DNA of 64,000 nt from Phaeoceros laevis (lineage: Eukaryota > Anthocerotophyta > Anthocerotopsida > Notothyladales). The notes below the pieces were generated by a model that had not been told where the DNA came from, searched no databases, and saw only the letters and a list, made by a program, of their open reading frames with translations. Shown here piece after piece: positions 61,401 through 64,000 of this stretch. The stretch spans positions 1 to 64,000 of the forward strand of contig JBNGIQ010009093.1 of assembly GCA_049999765.1 (NCBI GenBank). The letters run 5' to 3'. Both the position numbers and the translations under genes were made by a program. Each line of letters opens with the position of its first letter. The first letter of the stretch is position 1.

Positions 61401-63337
61401 TGATCCGATCCAACCGCTCCTGGGCAATTATGCTGCAAAGGACACACATTATGACAAGCGCAAGAACCATCTGGGCCAACTATAGAAAATAAGTTGACTT
61501 CACAGCTGAGGTTGGGCAAGGCAAAAGAGAATTACAGTTTCCACCATCTCATACCTGTGCAGGACCTTGAAATGGAGGTCAAAGAAAGGAAGCCTTGTCA
61601 GGATGCAGTAACAGCGTGGTGCAGATACTAGGAAACGACCAGTGGGGGAGCTGGGAGGAGAAATTGCAGCACTAATGGCCAAGATTCCTGGCAGCCTCTG
61701 TACAATTTCCTGGACCAATACACAGACACCATACAGCGTTGCATTGTCCGCCACCTGAAGGTAAACATGTCAAAAGCTTGGTCAACAGCTCACACTACCC
61801 TGCGAAACAAAGATAATTTCCATAGTGCCAAAGGCTGAGCTCAATCTTAGAGTCCACTTTACACCACACTTCTCAAGATTATACCCACCTTCAGAAGAAA
61901 CACAAACGAGAGGTCATCCCTTTTTAAGTGACCCTGTAAAAAAAGCCCGTTCCAGCAGAAACAGCTTTAGTCCTCCCAAAAGGTATCACAGAAGAGGCTG
62001 GCTGAAGCTGAGACACGTATTAAAGAGAAGATGCTTCAATCACTTCTGCATACAATAAGTTACCTGCCCATACATAACTTCGTTTAACTCACTCATTGAT
62101 GGGGTCCGTTCCATAAGCTTAGCCTGTTATGGTCAACAGCACAATCCAGAATTTTGTTTAAAGTTTTGGCTGTTTCGAAGGCCTGAATGGGCACCCTTTC
62201 CTTTCGCTTTACACATTTTAATACTCATGCTACCTCTCTAATTCTGAGCGGTGATATGATCACATGCTAATGCGATGTTCTATAAACTTCTATGGCCGAT
62301 TTTGTCCACTCTTGTTTGAGAGAAGGTAAGTTGGGTTACCTCAACACCACTTGGGAAGCAAAATGCAGGAAGGTCTTTACTTTTCAAGGGAAGCCGTTTG
62401 TTGGGTGGGAACTTAAAAAGAACCTGAACCAACCACCACACTGTAAGCACAAGATGCCTGCCGGTTCTTGAAAGGACACTACTGCATCGCTTGATCAGTC
62501 AGGCAATACCAATCATTGTGTCACAGAACCGGTACCATGGAAAGCTACAAAGCTCCCACTGCTCTTTCAGCTCATTGCATACTTCTACACATGAAACAGA
62601 ATGACGAATCAACTACTTCACACATTGCCAGCACCTTGTCACTTTCTAGATTCACCCTCAGCTGCTCACAACAGTGGTCTGTACTCATTTGAGGCAGACA
62701 GCAAGTAAAGCATAATGCTGAAAGCGGTTAGAGCAGAGAACCTGAGGCTCCAACGTAGAAACAGGAGGGGCCTCTTTCTGTGTACCAACTTCTCCCACAA
62801 GCCTCTCTACTTTGTCATGAAGCTCTCTTTCCCAAGCCTTTTTCCGCGCAAAAGCAACCTCTGTGGCTTCTACATTGGTGTTTGGATGCAGGCCAACTAC
62901 CACAAAGTGCTCAAATATAGATGTCGGCTCCTTCTTTGGCCTTCGTTCCTGGCATACAGGGCACCCTGATGTTTATGTAGCAAGTGCGTAGTTAACCACA
63001 AATCAAACATCTTATACCGAATGCTTACGTTATACAATAGCTGAAGATCACTCCATTGCCGCTTTTGCTTCGTAAGAACTTCTGGGTTGAATGAATTCTT
63101 TCTGCTACCCTCCCCCGGGGTGGAACTCCATTTCCATGCTTTCTGGAGCTGCCTTCTCCACTTGTTGAAACTGCTGCTACTAGGGTGCTTCGAAGAAATG
63201 ACGATTGAAGGACGAGGTCTAACAGCAGCAGCTGCTGCTACAGCAGCTCTAGCTACCTCTTCTGTTGTTTGCTGGAAAAAAGATGGTCTACGCTCATATT
63301 GACTAGAGCTCGAATTGTCACCCATGACATTGTTCAT
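58478..63337 (-). CDS. DENN-domain protein (putative Rab GEF)
   Basis: DENN proteins exchange nucleotide on Rab GTPases. Eighteen exons in transcription order: 63052-63337, 62742-62965, 62340-62423, 62064-62123, 61889-61933, 61555-61754, 60854-61432, 60582-60693, 60224-60421, 59931-60020, 59762-59824, 59573-59647, 59411-59461, 59238-59315, 59018-59152, 58801-58908, 58637-58702 and 58478-58546, giving 840 residues. The upstream DENN part is seen in EPTSIFEHFVVVGLHP and TLYGVCVLVQEIVQR; the core in FAGALLEKQTVV, GVLSAVVLSLIPMIRP and LDFLDAPVPFV; the downstream part in LDSFCTNLRSHTITNVQSNN. A Ser/Glu-rich linker fills exons 7-8. The exon 1 donor is uncertain: GTGATC after residue 95 keeps the frame, whereas the stronger-looking GTAAGC 23 nt later does not. 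The exon 9 donor (GTCATG) is also weak. The architecture matches plant DENN (AEX-3) proteins. Confidence 0.92.
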
Positions 63338-64000
63338 GGACACCCCAGGACTTAAGAATTCTGCCTGCGCCTAAGGAGGTGGCGTATGCCTCTCCCCGAA
63401 CCGAAAAAGCCCATGATCTGCTCCCACGAACAGAATAATTTTGGATGGCTACTTAACAGGTGCAGACTCAAATTCCGGACGGGTCCAGTTGCAGCCATTA
63501 TAGAGTTGCATTCTAGAATGCAACCCTAGAACTTCACAACTAGTTCATCTGCTGAACATGAACGACCTCAGCCACGGGTGACATGCATTTAACCCAATAG
63601 TAGACTGACGTCAGTGCGCAAACTTTCACCAGATTGCTAGCACCCCGCTGGATGATGTAGAACAATGGAAGAGTAAGTCCAAGCCAATTGCCTGCTCAAA
63701 GTACCATCAACCCTAAGTGCTAGTTCAATACCATCAGACAGAGTCATGTCCGCTCAGGGAAACAACCACAGGTTCGTGTACGGTCTTCACCAAAGTCTCA
63801 GTAGGGCTGTGTAGACATCTAGGTGCCACATACACCTCTGCAACCCCAGCCACTCCAACACTTCGACTGCGAATCTTCTTAGAGCAATTCCGACATGAAA
63901 GCTGCTATGGAATTGCGACAGGAACATGCAGAGTCTCCAGCAGGCAATAAGCTCAACTGTGACTTATGTCGCCTTGCAGTGTTGCAGGTGCCGATTCTTC
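63338..64000. other. upstream region of the DENN gene
   Basis: Presumed promoter and 5' leader of the DENN gene, with no further coding signal that I can support. The window ends here. Confidence 0.5.

Overview
The window is nuclear DNA of a land plant. It carries plant-only or plant-type genes (a YUCCA flavin monooxygenase, two AGCVIII kinases with DFD instead of DFG, an NSP2-type GRAS factor, the Polycomb protein FIE), GT-AG introns mostly 70-250 bp long, three eukaryotic tRNA genes and degenerate copia and LINE-like elements. A NIMA-related kinase of the kind found in organisms with motile cilia, and the compact introns, point to a non-seed plant with swimming sperm (bryophyte or lycophyte grade). 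The species cannot be fixed from sequence alone.

Layout. 1-5.9 kb: gene-free, with a 100-N gap. 5.9-7.7 kb (+): YUCCA, 4 exons. 8.5-12.2 kb (-): DGAT1, 16 exons, all splice phases consistent. 13.2-15.3 kb (-): D6PK/AGC1-type kinase whose middle is interrupted by a poly(A) foldback. 19.3 kb: tRNA-Leu(UAA). 21.5-23.9 kb (-): SYP4-type syntaxin, 8 exons. 24.7-26.7 kb (+): OMA1-type mitochondrial metalloprotease, 4 exons. 27.8-31.1 kb (+): NEK-type kinase, 14 exons. 32.3-35.0 kb (-): a second, longer AGCVIII kinase. 35.2 kb: tRNA-Val(CAC). 37.2-38.4 kb: a 1.2-kb unit bounded by 27-bp terminal inverted repeats and enclosing a two-exon cysteine-rich ORF. 38.4-46.7 kb: repeat-rich tract with tandem duplications, a LINE ORF1-like remnant, and a decayed copia element containing a 91-bp-arm foldback and an antisense LTR fragment. 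46.7 kb: tRNA-Ser(GCU). 49.0-51.6 kb (-): FIE, 13 exons. 52.3-58.1 kb (+): a giant NSP2-type GRAS gene (about 1,900 codons). 58.5-63.3 kb (-): DENN-domain protein, 18 exons.

The genes do not form a pathway cluster. YUCCA (auxin synthesis) and the two AGCVIII kinases (PIN phosphorylation in seed plants) are auxin-related neighbours, and the two kinases look like a dispersed paralogous pair. FIE and the GRAS gene are divergent over about 700 bp and may share a promoter region. The GRAS and DENN genes converge tail to tail.

The observations most worth following are the TIR-bounded cysteine-rich unit, the GRAS domain split by about 510 extra in-frame residues, the hairpin in the copia remnant, and the poly(A) foldback in the first AGC kinase. 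Exon models were derived by hand from homology, GT/AG sites and phase arithmetic; no transcript data were available.
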